Assembly (NCBI GenBank): GCA_000711775.1
Contig: ARYC01001084.1
Coordinates: forward strand, 22,509 to 86,508
DNA length: 64,000 bases
From: Oxytricha trifallax
Lineage: Eukaryota; Ciliophora; Spirotrichea; Sporadotrichida; Oxytrichidae
Direction: 5' to 3'
Part shown: piece after piece, positions 11,446 through 24,200 of the stretch
Layout of the letters: each line of letters starts with the position of its first letter
Position numbering within the stretch: the stretch's first letter is position 1
Made by a program: the position numbers and the translations under genes
Notes under the pieces: generated by a model
Told to the model about the DNA's origin: nothing
The model's database searches: none
What the model saw: only the letters and a program-made list of their open reading frames with translations

Positions 11446-13987
11446 GAGCTTGATCCAAAGTTACTTGACTTAAGAAACTTAGGGAGGACGCCATGTCCAG
11501 CTACTCATCATTATTATGAACAAATGCGAACAGAAGTTAACGATATAATTAAAACTGTAGACATCCGAGAGACTACATCCAAAGCAAATTTATTCATAAT
11601 TACAATATATTTTTCTTTTTTAATCTGGAACGATGTGGCAAGAGCCCTATAGTAGACCTTCATTCTTTCCTCTTTTATAAGTCCTAATCTACAATCAACC
11701 TCTCTGGTTAATTCAAGATTCTTGGGAATAAATAATAGATTGATTATTAAATAGTAAATTTCAATAGAAAACATTAGGTACTAGTGTTGCTCTAAGATTT
11801 ACATAAAGTTAGAGAAGAAGAGAAATCTGTTGTTTAAACTCGCATGCAAACACTCTATTTTGCTTCAGTTGCGCATGACTTGAGAACTCCGCTTAATGCA
11901 ATTTTTAAATAATTTTTTTAATTAATTAGGTGTTTACAAGTCATTATAAAATATTATTCAATGATGAGCGCTACGTAAACTTTGAAAGTTTCAAATCTCC
12001 CATCAAGGTACAATGAGATAATAGAAATGTAGGAAATGAGCGGAAAGTTTCGATAGAATCAATTATAATACATAAACCATGTAATTTATCTATTTATTTT
12101 AAAAAAAAAGTATTATTTCTAAAAATATATGAATATAAGTTTCTAATGAACCTAGTTGAAGATATCCTTGTAAATAAATATCAAATTTCCTTAATATTTT
12201 TGTAGGATCTTTCAAGATTTGAATTCAATAAATTTGAACTAAATAATTCAAGGTTCGATATTAGGCTACTAATAGATGAAGCATTTATGATGATAAGGCA
12301 TCGGGCGGAAGCCAAGAAAATTCAGACTGTCAAAATAATAGGAGACTCCGTTCTTTAAAATTTTCATCTCTAATTTTATTGTTTTCTTTAAAAGTTACAT
12401 CTTAATAAAATTAATTATAGTTATGAAATTGTTCCACTGTTAATATTAGCTGACAAAAAGAGAGTAAACTAAGTGCTGATAAATCTATTAACGAATGCTT
12501 TAAAGTTTACTAAAAAAGGGTAGGTTGTGATGAGAGCCAATAAAGTTGATCAAATTCCAAGATTGGAAAACATCAATATTGGAAGGAAGGTTCTTTAGGT
12601 AGGCAGAGATACAGAGGATTTAGAACATTTTGACTAGATTTAATTTTATATTGTACTCTTTTTTGAATCCCATTTTGAAGTTGAATTATTTTTTAGAAAG
12701 AAAATGCAGGATATATCCAAGTATAAGTTATTGACACTGGAATAGGTATAAGTTTCGAAAACTAAAAGAAACTCTTTAAAACCTTTGGAAAGCTTAAAGA
12801 CACATCAGGGCTAAACGAAAACGGTTGTGGGCTTGGACTCACAATTTGCAAGAAAATATCAGAATCGATGAATGGAGCAATGATGTTAGAAAGTTTTCCT
12901 GGTGTGGGCTCTACTTTCACTTTTTATTTCTAATTGTAATAAGATGACAATATTATAAATGGTAGTTAAGACGAGGCCTCTAATGAACTCTTAATAGTAA
13001 GCATTAAAATGAGGTTTAGAAAATTATTACTTTAGTTCGAGGATATACAATCAGATTAAGAAAACCTGAGTGATAGAATTAAGAGCAAATAATAGCATTA
13101 ATACTTCAAATCCTTCACGACTGTGAATACAATGGAAGCATTGAAGAAATGTAATAATAATAATAATGACACAGCGAACTACTTATGGCATAGAAGCGAT
13201 GACCGGTTATTCAATAGATCAGGGCTAGTCCCCATAAATTATTTAAAGGATATTGATTTAAAAGTTTTTAAGAGTAATCATTTGCTCTAAATTTCCAAGA
13301 AATTTTTGTCCTTAAATTTTTAAGCAGAGAGATAGAATAATTTCATACCAATTATACATGGCCCCAAAGAGTATAAGATTCTTATAATAGACGACAACTC
13401 ATTCAATATATTGGCATTGAAATTGCAGTTAAACATGCTTATAGATGGAAAAGTTAATTTTGATCAAGAATTTTCAGGTTAAGATGGAATTGAAATGATC
13501 ATAGATGTCAACTTTATTATTTGATATTTATATTTTGCTATATGTATTAAATGATAACTAATAAATAATAACAAATCGAATCAATAGAAGTAGAACTTTG
13601 ACTTGGTTTTTGTAGATTTTAATATGCCTTAAATGGATGGCATATCTGTAAGTTTTTTGCACTTCCTTCTAAATTTAATTTAATATTTACCATTTTATAG
13701 ATGATGAAATAATTAAAAGAAATAGAGAAACGAGGGTAAATTAATCTCTAAAACACTTAATTTATTCTTTGGAGTGCACAGACTGAAGATTAAGTGAACT
13801 CCTATAAAGAGTATGGATTTAAAATGTTCCGTAAGATTTTTTAATTAAATTAATAATCATATTAACAGTTGAAAAGCCCATTGATGCACAGTAGCTCAGG
13901 AATGTTATTCAAAAAGCAGGTATACCAATAAACAATACTCTAAATTTCAATGGAGTTTCCCCTGTAAATCGCAAAAATCAATAATGA
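11446..13987 (+). CDS. hybrid histidine kinase, catalytic and receiver part
   Basis: Contains the complete hybrid-kinase order. H-box SVAHDLRTPLNAIF (phosphorylated His codon at 11874); N-box VLINLLTNALKFTKKG near 12480; G1 IDTGIGIS; F and G2 boxes NGCGLGLTICKK; then a C-terminal receiver with IIDDNSFN, VFVDFNMPQMDG (phospho-Asp) and VEKPIDAQQ (Lys). Stop TGA 13985-13987. A 36 nt GTAAAT...TTGTAG intron sits at about 12169-12204 between VEDIL and DLSRFE. Further breaks near 11600, 12600-12690, 13505-13610, 13648-13700 and 13830-13866 are AT-rich introns or IESs that I did not resolve. Predicted two-component sensor kinase of a type common in ciliates; ligand unknown. Confidence 0.85.
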
Positions 13988-14118
13988 TTTTATTTATAAA
14001 TTATAAGATTTATTTTTCAACCTAATTGTTTTATTGATTAGGTATTTTTTCTTATATAAACATTAAATTTTGAGTTAAATAAAATAAAGAAAAGTAATTT
14101 CTAATTCATTCCAATTTC

Positions 14119-16643
14119 TCAATTTTTAGTTTCCTCTTAATCTTCTTAATCCTAATCCTTTTAATTGAACTTACTATAAACTCCAAAAGTTCTCTCTATA
14201 GTATGATCAACTGACCAACCCATAGGTAAGAATTTTGGCTTCATTGATTTCAAAAAATGAGTTCTCCATAACTTAATGAAATCTCCAATCATATCTTCCT
14301 GCATAATGACTTCAACTAAAGATTTACCATGAGGATTCTGCTTATCTTTGTTACTCAATTTTAACTGTGGAATATATCTGCAAAATGTAATGAATTCATC
14401 ATCGACATATTTATCTTCTAAGTTTTTAATAATTTTCTCTGGAACACTGGGAGTAAGTTTATCATGTATTTCTTGTAACAAATCAATTAAACTTAACTTA
14501 AATTGATCTATTTTATCTTCAGGCATTTTTGAAGAGGCTTTCTTTAAGGTAGTAGCAATCCTATTTATTTATTAAATCTGAAAATTTAAGTTCTTGTTTG
14601 GATTATTTTCATTTAAAGGTATGGAGTATTTTTCTGCTAACTACTTCTTTAAGATAGTTAGCTATGTTTAAAATTAAATATTTTATGGAAGATGATTACA
14701 ATCTAGATTAAGTATTAATCGTTCAAATTTCTCTGTAGAATTCATATACAAAACCAATTAATTTTATTTGGACACATGTATTTATTTTTGTCAATTTAAT
14801 GACTATTTCTTCAACTAATCTTATTCTCTACTTGCTATCTCATGGCATGGGAAACACAAAAGTACAACATCATGAGAGCGATGACTTTTTAATGTATCTG
14901 GGAAATTTTATCTGTAGAGGGTGGGAATAACATGGAATCTGGAATAATCCTGGTCTGATCCACAATTCACACATTTATTTTCTCTATCAGCGACATAAAA
15001 GTTATCGTCATAAAGCTCTTCAAACGGTTTCGCTTTTCCTCTCCCATTTGGTTCAAACATAAGCTTTATAGTAAAAGGATTATCTGATATTTTTTCACCT
15101 AAACCTTTCTCTATGTACCATTAAGCCTTTTTAAAGTCACAGTTAGAAAGCAGCTCACCATCAGGTGCGACCATTTTACAGTTTTCATATACTACTTTCT
15201 TGCAAGAGTAATGTTTAATAATCTTTTTCTTTCTCTCTTCCTTCTATCTCATTCTTTCTTATTAAGAGTTCCAACCATGATTTGGCAACTTTGAATAGTA
15301 CTCTTTCATTGAATCTATCTCTTTGGGAAAATCATCAATTGCCTACTCAATTTCAATATTTAAGTTCTCTATGATTGATCTGAAATATGTTGTAGTTTTC
15401 TTTCCTTATTCATCTAACATATTTCTAGTCTATTAGTATTCAATAGGTCTTTTCTTACTTAGAACATAGAGCATAGAATCATCACAAATTTCACTTGGTG
15501 TTACATCGATTATTTAAGCTAGGTGCTCTCTCAAATTATAAATTCTTTTGAAGATGTACTCAGTTAGCAAAAACTCTTCACTCTCTGGATCAAAACCATC
15601 AAGAATTTTTCTGAATGGCGTTTTATATTCCTCATCTTTATTAAATGTAATATCTCTAGGTTTGAATAGCTGGGAGACACATTAAATATTTACTTAATTG
15701 CAAATATCAGCTAATTCTTAAAGCTAATTTTGGTTTTCAAAATTTTTCTGTAATCGCTTTGCAATATAAATTAAATAATGTGAATCATGAGCAGCATAGT
15801 TTAGCATTTCAGATGAGAGTGGCCTCATACTCCAGTCAGCTTTTTAAAACATATTTTTCTATTCTTTTGAAATTTTCACTCTATCCTTGCAGTAGGTAGT
15901 CCATAAATGTAGTAAGGATACTCTCTAACCCTTAAATAGCTTTTTGTAAGATTCCTACGTGTCAAAAACGTTAACTGTAGCAAATCCAAAATCTCTCTGT
16001 AACCAAGTTATATCAGAGTTTACACAGCCATGGAATATCTTCAGGGTAGTATGACTTTCAAAAATAGCTCCAAGATAAGTTTTAATTTCTTCTCTCAACT
16101 TAAGACAATCAATGAGATATGTCTAATAGTCAGGGGTAGTGATCTGTATTAAACATAAAAAGCCATGATACGATTTAGTTTGATGGTTTTCTAAATCAAC
16201 TCCCAAAACACTGTACTTGTACAAACTCCTCAATATTTCTTGCAGCTTGTTAGGCGTATCTATATAATGATAGTCCCCTTCTTTGAATTCTTGGAATTTA
16301 ATGTCATCTTAAATTTTGTGATTGAATTCTATGCCTTTATTTACATTTTCATTTGTAGACATGGCCTACAAGACATTTCTTCTCATGTCATCATATTTAA
16401 GGGAATGCTAATTTATTTAGGGCTTGAAATAAACTTCATGAGAAAGTCTTTGCTTTGATGTTAACACTTTGTTGCTAATGAATTATTGGTTATTGTATAA
16501 TCATAAATAAATAAATTTAGTATTAATGTTAATTCAAGAAATTAATTATATTGAACAATGTTTCTTCTTTGAACCCAAGCCATTACTCTGTATATTAAGT
16601 ATGCGACGATCAAAAGCCCGCTGAATAAGACATAGTATTACAT
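14119..16643 (-). CDS. EXD2-like 3'-5' exonuclease with C-terminal zinc motif
   Basis: ATG at 16643 opens with one transmembrane helix (YYVLFSGLLIVAYLIYRV) followed by RR, like the membrane anchor of EXD2. The DEDDy exonuclease core follows: GVDLENH (DxE), HGCVNSDITWLQ, VFDTQ, and YAAHDSHYL (Tyr/Asp). Further on is CVNCGSDQ...CFPCHE, an HNH/zinc-ribbon-like pair with RFHVIP between. A 99 nt intron (14733-14831) restores the frame from HEIA into KKFERLIL. The tail ends at TGA 14121-14119. The join between the membrane segment and the exonuclease domain (16450-16560) is out of frame as read, so an IES or intron is missed there. The family trims DNA or RNA ends; a mitochondrial-surface location is inferred from the anchor. 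Confidence 0.85.
14733..14831 (-). other. intron in the EXD2-like gene
   Basis: GTAGAG...CTACAG, 99 nt. Removal joins IA to KKFERL in frame and removes an in-frame TGA. Confidence 0.7.
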
Positions 16644-16649
16644 CTTTAA

Positions 16650-17215
16650 CTATTTATTATATTTATAATTAGTTTGTATTTTTGTATTTTATAATTATTT
16701 ACCCCAATATGTGAAAAACAAGTTTCTAAGTTTTAGTGTTTGATAAAAAAAGAATATTATTTCAATTTTTATTCTCAAATTCATTATTTATATTGGCATC
16801 ATCATAACAAAAGGATGATATTATATTGATAGACTCATATCCCGAGAAATATTAATTTGATTATCAAAAAGAAGAGTAATAAGAAGTTTAGTAAGAAAAA
16901 ATGGTTGATATTTTACTGGAGAACATTGCAAAGCTACTATATTAATTAAATTTTTATTTACCTTGTATAAAGATAAATATAAATAAAATGAGAAAATTAT
17001 ATTAATAATTTGCAAAGCTACTAAACAGTAACCACGAAGTGATAAGTTAAATTTAAGAAGAATATACTCATATGAATAAGAAAGATGAAAATTTAAACCT
17101 AGCATAGTCAACATTAGCTAATAATTTTAGTATGGTCAACATTCCTTCTATTATTCGATTTAATTTATTTACTTTTGAATAAAATTAAAGTGAATTACCC
17201 TTTTTTATATTGCAT
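16650..17215. other. AT-rich spacer, nothing recognised
   Basis: Low-complexity AT-rich DNA between divergent genes. The 97-codon minus-strand frame at 16821-17114 has IES-like composition and no recognisable protein character. Confidence 0.6.
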
Positions 17216-17217
17216 TA

Positions 17218-18801
17218 ATGAAATTAATCATTTCTTAAGCACTGAAAACCTTCCAGTAGTATAACGAGCTTCTTCTTCATCATATTATCTAAATTAAAAA
17301 ACCAAAGAGTATCGAATAACCTCTAGGAGTGGGTTGACTTCAGGCTAAGATAGAAATTCAAAACTAAAATAATAAGTGATACACAACATGAAACTAGATT
17401 AGGATTAAATGGCCTTGCAAATAGGCAATTTACCCTTTAGTTAGCAAAACACAGCTCGAAATGGATAACTCTCAAAATCATAAATACACAATTACGATTC
17501 CATTCAAAATACAGCCTAGATTTAAAGAAACAATTAGTAGTAGTTTCAATTCAACAACATGATTTTAGATTCATAAGGAATGCTTGCTAAACAAACCAAT
17601 GGCATGAATATAAGGTCTAATGGCTAAGGAGGAAGGCATTCGCATTTATAGAGTGCGAATGGCAATCTTAAATCTAATGGAAATTACAAGATAGGTAATA
17701 GTAATCAGCACGTCAATCTGAGTTAGCCTAAATTTATCTCCTCATAGTCAAGCGGGAACCCCAATAAGAATTACGATTCTTAAAATAACTCAATCAATAA
17801 TCATTTTGCTTAAGCTTAAACATTAAACATGATAAAAATGAAAAATTAGCATTAGCAGCCGTTTCAAAATAGAAACAACAATAATTAGTTCATTCAATTA
17901 TAAAATAAGGAGTTTGTTTAAAAATTACCAAACAATCCCTATAGCAATAATAAGAAGTAGTAGTAATAAGATACTGTGTTGAAAATAAATGGAATGACTT
18001 ACAATTAGCAAGTAAACCAAAGAAATTAAAATTTAGCAGTTTAATAAACTTAGCATAACTAATTGTCTCATAATTTGAATGATTATGATTATAGTGACAA
18101 CAGATACCTCTAAACAGACTACAAAAATTATAATGGTTAATCTTAAATTACCACTGAATCTTTCGTTTTGAATAACCCAAATATGTAATAGAATTCTGTT
18201 ATGAAAAGCACAGCAACAGGGAGCTTCATAAATAATTAGAGCAATCTGACAACTTAAAATAATTATAACGCCTTTCGGCCGCCTAAAACTAATTAATTTA
18301 TCAATTAAAATGACAGAAGGAAAATTATTGGAAAGGTTGATTAATAGCGGATGGTTTAGGGTTAATTCTAACAGAGCACTCAATAAATAAATCATTTGAA
18401 AATTTATTGTAATTTTTTTATATATTTATTTGAGAATTACTTTCAAATTTAATCAATAATAGAAGCAGAGTAACAACTATTAGTCTTAAATTAACTATTT
18501 ACAAAACAACATGAAAAAATAAAAAAATTTAGGGATAGTAGTTAAAGCTTAGTAAATTCCTCTATCTCCAGAAAAATAAAATAATGCAGGATTTGTGAAC
18601 AAAAACAAGTTTATTACTAAAGCAAAGTATAATTAAATATCGAATGGATTACCTCAAATTCAAAAAGCAAATACAAATGTAGTTTTGAATAGTGAGTAAT
18701 AAAAAAATATGGGGAAGTAAACATAATAGCAAACTAGAAATAATCTTAGAAGTGCAAATATTTCAAGTAAGATGGTTCAGCTCCCAATTATTAATTAGTG
18801 A
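17218..18801 (+). CDS. Q/N-rich protein, one IES resolved
   Basis: Long frame dense in Gln, Asn and Ser, with many Gln encoded by TAA/TAG, ending at TGA 18799-18801. From at least 17388 the frame is clean (candidate ATGs 17388 and 17409). Upstream, two frames are plausible (from ATG 17218 or a frame reading ENLPVVQRASSSS), so the N-terminus is uncertain. An IES at 18387-18459 is resolved. No domain recognised; composition suggests a low-complexity, possibly prion-like or RNA-granule protein, which is inference. Confidence 0.7.
18387..18459 (+). other. IES, pointer TCAATAA
   Basis: TCAATAA at 18380-18386 and 18453-18459. Removal of 73 bp joins STQQ to QKQSNNYQ in frame; without it the frame is wrong. 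Confidence 0.85.
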
Positions 18802-18881
18802 ACTTTGTTTATAATTTCTTTATCTATTAAAAAGATTGATTAATCACTCTTTAAATTCAAAAAATACAAAATTTATAACTC

Positions 18882-19620
18882 TCATATATATATAAGACTA
18901 CTTTTTATTTGTTATGATGAGAGTTCTCTTTAATTTGAATTAATAAACATTTTGTTGAATCCTATTGCCTCAATACCTTAAGACTCATTCGAAATCACTG
19001 GAGCAAACTCAGCATTTTTCAATTCATCAGAATACTCAACATTTTATTTATATGTTGAAACACTTATAGGTTTTTACTCCAAGTCATTAATTGATAAAAT
19101 CTTGAACTACTCTGTAACATCTATCATAAAGTCTTATGTTTATTAATTTTTCTATATAACATTTTAATTTAGGTTTTGTTCTTTAAGTATTCTAAACTCT
19201 GAAATGCATTCTATCATATTCTTTGTCTGTTTATGTTTCTTTTTAATTTCTTAATCCTGTTAACTTTATTATTAATTTCTCCTGCCTCTATCAATACTCC
19301 CCACTTAAACCTTACTATAATCAGTTTTTACTATCTCTTTACTATTCATTTAAGGATCACCTTGATTTATAGATTTTGCTTTATTCAATTAGGATGAGTG
19401 TTTTTGCCAATCGAAATCTATGTAGTCTTGTAACAAACCTCCAAGCTACTTTTTTATCATTAATTCATACTATTCATCAAACCCCAAAACCTCCTGAGGC
19501 TCCTCGGGAATATCATTAGCAATGTGTTATTTGGAAATTTCATCTTAATTTGCTCTTGGAATTGTGCTAGCTTGGTTTATGTTTCCAATGTCAGTTTGAA
19601 AATCAGTATTGATAAATAAA
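18882..19620 (-). CDS. hypothetical protein, 3' part, convergent with the Q/N-rich gene
   Basis: Clean frame of about 245 codons from about 19620 to TGA 18884-18882. It is acidic early (NDIPEEPQEVLGFDEQYE), basic in the middle (KKKHKQTKNM) and Ser/Asn-rich later. No in-frame ATG near its upstream edge; the 5' MDS was not found. A CCCCAAAACCTCC stretch at 19482-19494 codes for protein here and is not telomeric. Function unknown. Confidence 0.6.
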
Positions 19621-19949
19621 AATATTAAATTGTAAAAATCTTAACAAATTATCTAATAAATTCTAGATTAGTATTTTTTTTATTTAATTAAAATCTCAAA
19701 ATAATTTATAAATCATAATTTTTAATTTGAAATCTAAGATCACAATATTATAGTTTTCATTCATTTTTATCGTATAAATAATGTTTAATTATAAAAAATA
19801 AAAATTTGAATTTTATTAATTCTATCGTGTAAATCTGAAAATTATTAAGTATTTATTTTAAATATTGCCAATTATTTTTAATTATTTTCTATGGTTAAAA
19901 ATAGCTTTTATATCATTAGATTTTCAGATATATATATTTATTCTTATAA

Positions 19950-22900
19950 ATGGATTTCAAATTGTTAAATTAAGGTCTCAGTGATCAGGACAATCCCCAA
20001 CCTGATTTCTATATTTATTTTTAAAATTCTATCATGAACTATGGATTAATTATTTTATAATAATTTCAGAAGAAGCAGAAGCCCCACAGGATTAGAAACT
20101 CCTATAAAGTTTCAATTTTCAAATAACCAGCCTTAAAACGATCTAATGGACCTAGTTTAAGAGGGAAATTAAATTCAAAATAATAAAATTAGTCCTCTAA
20201 GAATAGAGCCATAAATCAATAGTAGTAATTAATAATTCACTTTCAATAATGAAGCTAATAAACATTATCAAGGTAAATCCAGTGACATCATGAATTTCAA
20301 TATAATTGAAGTTGATTTATTTTAAGTTTAGACATTTAAAGTAGATATTTATTTATAGTACCTCCAGTATAAAAAGTTTAGAGTTCAAAAAATAGGATCA
20401 AGCTTAAAATCTTATTAAATTCTAGAGTAAAACAAAGTTTTTTTATCATTATATTATGTTTGATTATTTAATTTTATAAAGAATTAATACACAGAAATTT
20501 CTATATAATGATTGTTAATAAAACAAACATGATAAATGAGATTGATTCAGATGATTGGGATGTATTATAAAAAATGAAACAATATCGCAAATAAAATAAT
20601 CAAAATGTAACTGACATGAATAAATAGTAGCATATTGATATAAGAAACTCACTAGACTAACATGGAAGAAAAAATAACAACCAGGATAAAAAGTAAATTG
20701 TCAACGATGAAGTATTAAATATTTATAATTTAATGTTTTGATTAAAATATCTATAAGGGAATCAATTTTATAACTTGAATTGAAATTATCAAATTACCTT
20801 AAGATCATAGGAATAAATTTGATTTGGGAAAACAATTTTATAATAAATCAATTAGAAATAAAATTCGTGGCAGTTAACTTTTTGGAAACCTAGACAATAT
20901 GGTACTTGTTCGATAGAGAATTAAACATCAGCTGGACTCTACTATTGGCTGTATCCCTCTATCGCATAGTAGAAGCGAGATAACATGGCTTTAATTTTGA
21001 GTGAATTATTTAGTTGATTTTAATTCTAAAATCAAAGTCGTGTAAACTTGCTTCAGGGATGCGATAGAGGGATACCGCCAATAGTAAAGTCCAGCTAATT
21101 TTGAATTCTCTATCGAACGAGTACCATATTGTCTAGGTTTCCAGAAAGTTAACTAACACTAATTTAATTTTAATTAATTTAATTTATTTAATTATTTTCC
21201 CAAATAAAATGTATTCCTACAATAATAAACTAAATATAAATTTTAGCAACTTAAAATTCTATTATATTGATAATAATTATATGTATTAAACATCCACAAT
21301 TAAGATGATTAATAATCTGAATAACCTATCGAACCTAAAATGCCTTACTAAAGCAACATATTTGTGAACAGAGACTATGAGATAAAAGATAACAGTAGTA
21401 GTTCAAGATAAAAATAGGATTTAAGCTAGAAGAGCAATTGGGATAGTATAGACAGTAAGAACATTGGAGAGTCAGGGAAGAATAGAGTTTTTAAATAAGC
21501 AGCAAAATAGGCAGTGTTGATTAGTGCTTTAAAAGGCAAGAAATTTAAAGCTTAGAGTGATGATAATATTCAGGAGAACTATATATATATACAAATTACT
21601 ATAAAATATACAGTAATTAACAAATAAGTTTAAAATTTTAACATTAGTAGAACTTCCCAAAGAGCCCGAATACTCTTGTAATTAAATAATTACTTGACAA
21701 TTAAATAAAAATTTATGGGGATATATAATTTGTTTTTTCAGTTATATTTTGGTCAGATTATCACATATAGGGCTTATTTAAGGAGAGTTAGCTTTAATTT
21801 AAATTTTGTGCTTTATTGATTAAGATGATAATTTTATTTTATATTAGTGGATGTTATAATTGAATGAAAAATAGTTCAAATAATATTGATTTATCTTAAA
21901 TTCTATAAATAGGAAAACATATTGAATATTTCACTTTTTTGTAAATTAAGTATAAAGATAAAAGGGTTTGATTCCTAAACTGCTAAATATATTATAAAAT
22001 TATTTTAATTTTTCCAAATCAAATTTTTCATATAAATACTAGAGACAATAAAAACGAGATAAAATACTAAGATGATTAAAACTATTCTTAAAAGCAATTT
22101 AAGAAAAAGAATACAAAAAACAATGAATAAACTCCAACGAAAAGTACTAATTCTATTTCGCCTGATAAAGCTTTTGATTTTAATAAATATTACGCATGTT
22201 ATCTAATTTATTTATTATAATGCAAAAAATTAACTTATATTTTTATTTTATTTGACAGTCTCAGGAGACTAAACTACTCAACTACATTCCCTTAAGAATC
22301 CCTTGCTCTGAATTAAACTCCCAATTCCACTTTCTAGAAATCAATCGATGATTCTCAATCAGACTTATTTGATAAGTCATCGAAAAGTCGCAGTAGATAA
22401 AAAAATCAAGCCAATTTGAGTAAAAATAAAGAATTAGGAGAAGAAAGCAATTAAAATTTGACATGTTGGCAAAAAACTTTAAAATTCTATGAAATTGCTA
22501 AGTCTTTTACGATTAAATCAGTGAACTGTTTTCAGGCTATTACAAACAAGTTTAAGCATGGAAATGATAATATATGGATCAAGTCTATATTGAATTCGAG
22601 ATAAAGTTTTAAAAATTATAAAGAAATGACTCCAGTTGAGAAGAAAGAAAAGAATGTTTTAAGCCATTTAATTCTTTCATTCAAAGAATATAAATTATAT
22701 ATGAGAAGATTTGTAAAATTATTAATCATTAAGTATCAACCTATGCCAAAGCAAGAAATGATGGATTTAATTCAGGGAGTATATATTAAAAAATCTTAAG
22801 AGATTAACACTAAAAATGAAATTCATATGGAATTTGATGATTTTGTGTATTCTAAAATTTTAGAAAACTATAGGCTTTTTTATTTTTACTATTCAGTCAT

Positions 22901-24200
22901 GATACAAAGGTTTGGTACCAAGAAAAAAGCAGATCACAAAGGCCAAGAATTCTTGCTTGCTCTCAAAAAGTTTTCAAAGGAGGATGAAAGAATAGATTTC
23001 TTTAAGAAATTTATAGGATTTGATGAAGCAAATCCATACAGTAGAGAAGTCTTAGAGTTTTACATTATGCTTATGAAAGCGACGAATGAATCGATTCAAA
23101 ATATTTTCTAAATGTAACAAGACGGCAACTCTTATACTCCCTGTGAGAAAATTTACATCGAATTCTAGAATTCATTTGAAAAGTTCATAAGAGTTTTCAA
23201 TAATTCTTCTTCAAACTTGAAGGAAGAGTTAAAGAAGCATTTGATTTTTGACTCTGAATTGTTGATAGAAAACTAACCCAAAATTGAGGTAAAATTGAAT
23301 GAAAAATGGGAATTATTTGCTCTACTAATTTTCTTAAAAAATACTATGAGCTAAAATGCAATAGCTGGGAATATAGAGCAGGCTTTAGTTGAACATTTTA
23401 ACATTGATGAGGAAAATAACTTAGTATGTGCAATCGACTTCGAAACATTCAAGCAACATTTTATTAAAATTATGGGTCTTGAGGATTCTGGCATTGTTTT
23501 CAGCGTTATTGATTAGGAGGAATTTTTCAAGAAATACTTTGGCAATTTATGTTATGTAGAAGAGGAACCAGGAGAAAATTTAGGCAAAACTTTAGTTAAG
23601 CTCAGAGGCTTAAAAAAGATTTTTAGAGAGAGATATGAGTTTAAGATCAGTCTTAGGAAATTTATGGATCTAGGAATGAAGATGTCAATTAGGTTCTCAG
23701 AAGAAGCGAAAGAGTACTATGGCAAGATCTTTAAGGTCTTTGATGCTGATGGAGATGGCTTCATCACTTTCAAGGAGTTCAGAAAGATTATCAAGAAAGT
23801 AGATCCACAGAGATCAGATTGGAAGATTCATGCCATCTATCAGAAAGCTACTGGAGTGGACGATTCTGAGAAAGGCAATTTAAAATTCAATGAGTTCATA
23901 AAATGTGCAATGAACAATGTACTCATGGAGAAAATGATAGACTGGGACAAAGTATTGATGGAGGAAAAGGAAGAGTAGAATAAGGAACTATCCTATAGTC
24001 AATCCACTAAAAATATTAGCCTCAAAAATCTTGGAACAATGAGGGATAGAAAGACAATGAAATTAAGAATCAATTCTAATACTCCTAGTTCTCATAATTT
24101 AGGAACTAATGGAAATTCAGGCTCTGCTCATAATTCAGGTAGGTCTAAATAATCTACATTCTTCAAGATAAATCATATGACTAAGATATTTGATTAATGA
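19950..24200 (+). CDS. EF-hand protein encoded in seven MDSs
   Basis: Segments 19950-20009, 20063-20283, 20363-20436, 20519-20719, 21283-21564, 22071-22177 and 22251-24200 join through six pointer pairs into one frame from ATG 19950 to TGA 24198-24200. The N-terminal third is polar and Q/N/S-rich. The large last MDS encodes a helical body ending in EF-hands: FDADGDGFITFKEF (canonical DxDxDGxIxxxE loop, about 23739-23780) followed by a degenerate GVDDSEKGNLKFNEF. The C-terminal tail is Ser/Asn-rich. A calcium-responsive role is inferred from the loop; the closest ciliate families are large EF-hand proteins of unknown function. MDSs are in linear, non-scrambled order. Confidence 0.88.
20010..20067 (+). 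other. IES 1 of EF-hand gene, pointer ATTTC
   Basis: ATTTC at 20005-20009 and 20063-20067. Removal (58 bp) joins NPQPDF to RRSRSPTG in frame. Confidence 0.85.
20284..20368 (+). other. IES 2 of EF-hand gene, pointer TCCAGT
   Basis: TCCAGT at 20278-20283 and 20363-20368. Removal (85 bp) joins HYQGKSS to IKSLEFKK in frame. Confidence 0.85.
20437..20527 (+). other. IES 3 of EF-hand gene, pointer TAAAACAAA
   Basis: TAAAACAAA at 20428-20436 and 20519-20527. Removal (91 bp) joins KFQSKTN to MINEIDSDD in frame. Confidence 0.88.
20720..21290 (+). other. IES 4 of EF-hand gene, pointer GTATTAAA, contains a MITE
   Basis: GTATTAAA at 20712-20719 and 21283-21290. Removal (571 bp) joins VNDEVLN to IHNQDDQQ in frame. 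Most of it is the foldback MITE at 20805-21222. Confidence 0.88.
20805..21222. mobile_element. foldback MITE, copy 1
   Basis: About 418 bp near-palindrome. The right end GTATTCCTACAA TA matches copy 2; the left end has drifted (TCATAGGAAT for TTGTAGGAAT). Arms of about 190 bp contain GGAAACCTAGACAATATGG and its complement, CTATCGCAT and CCAATAGTAAAGTCCAGC. The centre differs between copies. No coding capacity. TA at the right flank fits a Tc1/mariner-type target. Confidence 0.85.
21565..22076 (+). other. IES 5 of EF-hand gene, pointer GATGAT
   Basis: GATGAT at 21559-21564 and 22071-22076. Removal (512 bp) joins KAQSDD to QNYSQKQF in frame. Interior is plain AT-rich DNA. Confidence 0.82.
22178..22255 (+). 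other. IES 6 of EF-hand gene, pointer TTTGA
   Basis: TTTGA at 22173-22177 and 22251-22255. Removal (78 bp) joins SPDKAFD to SLRRLNYS. The IES happens to be open in frame but would insert a hydrophobic AT-coded stretch. Confidence 0.75.

Noticed and set aside
16821-17114. 97-codon minus-strand hydrophobic frame resembling a membrane protein
   Set aside because: Composition is that of AT-rich spacer read in a hydrophobic frame; no homologous motif, no pointer or splice context.
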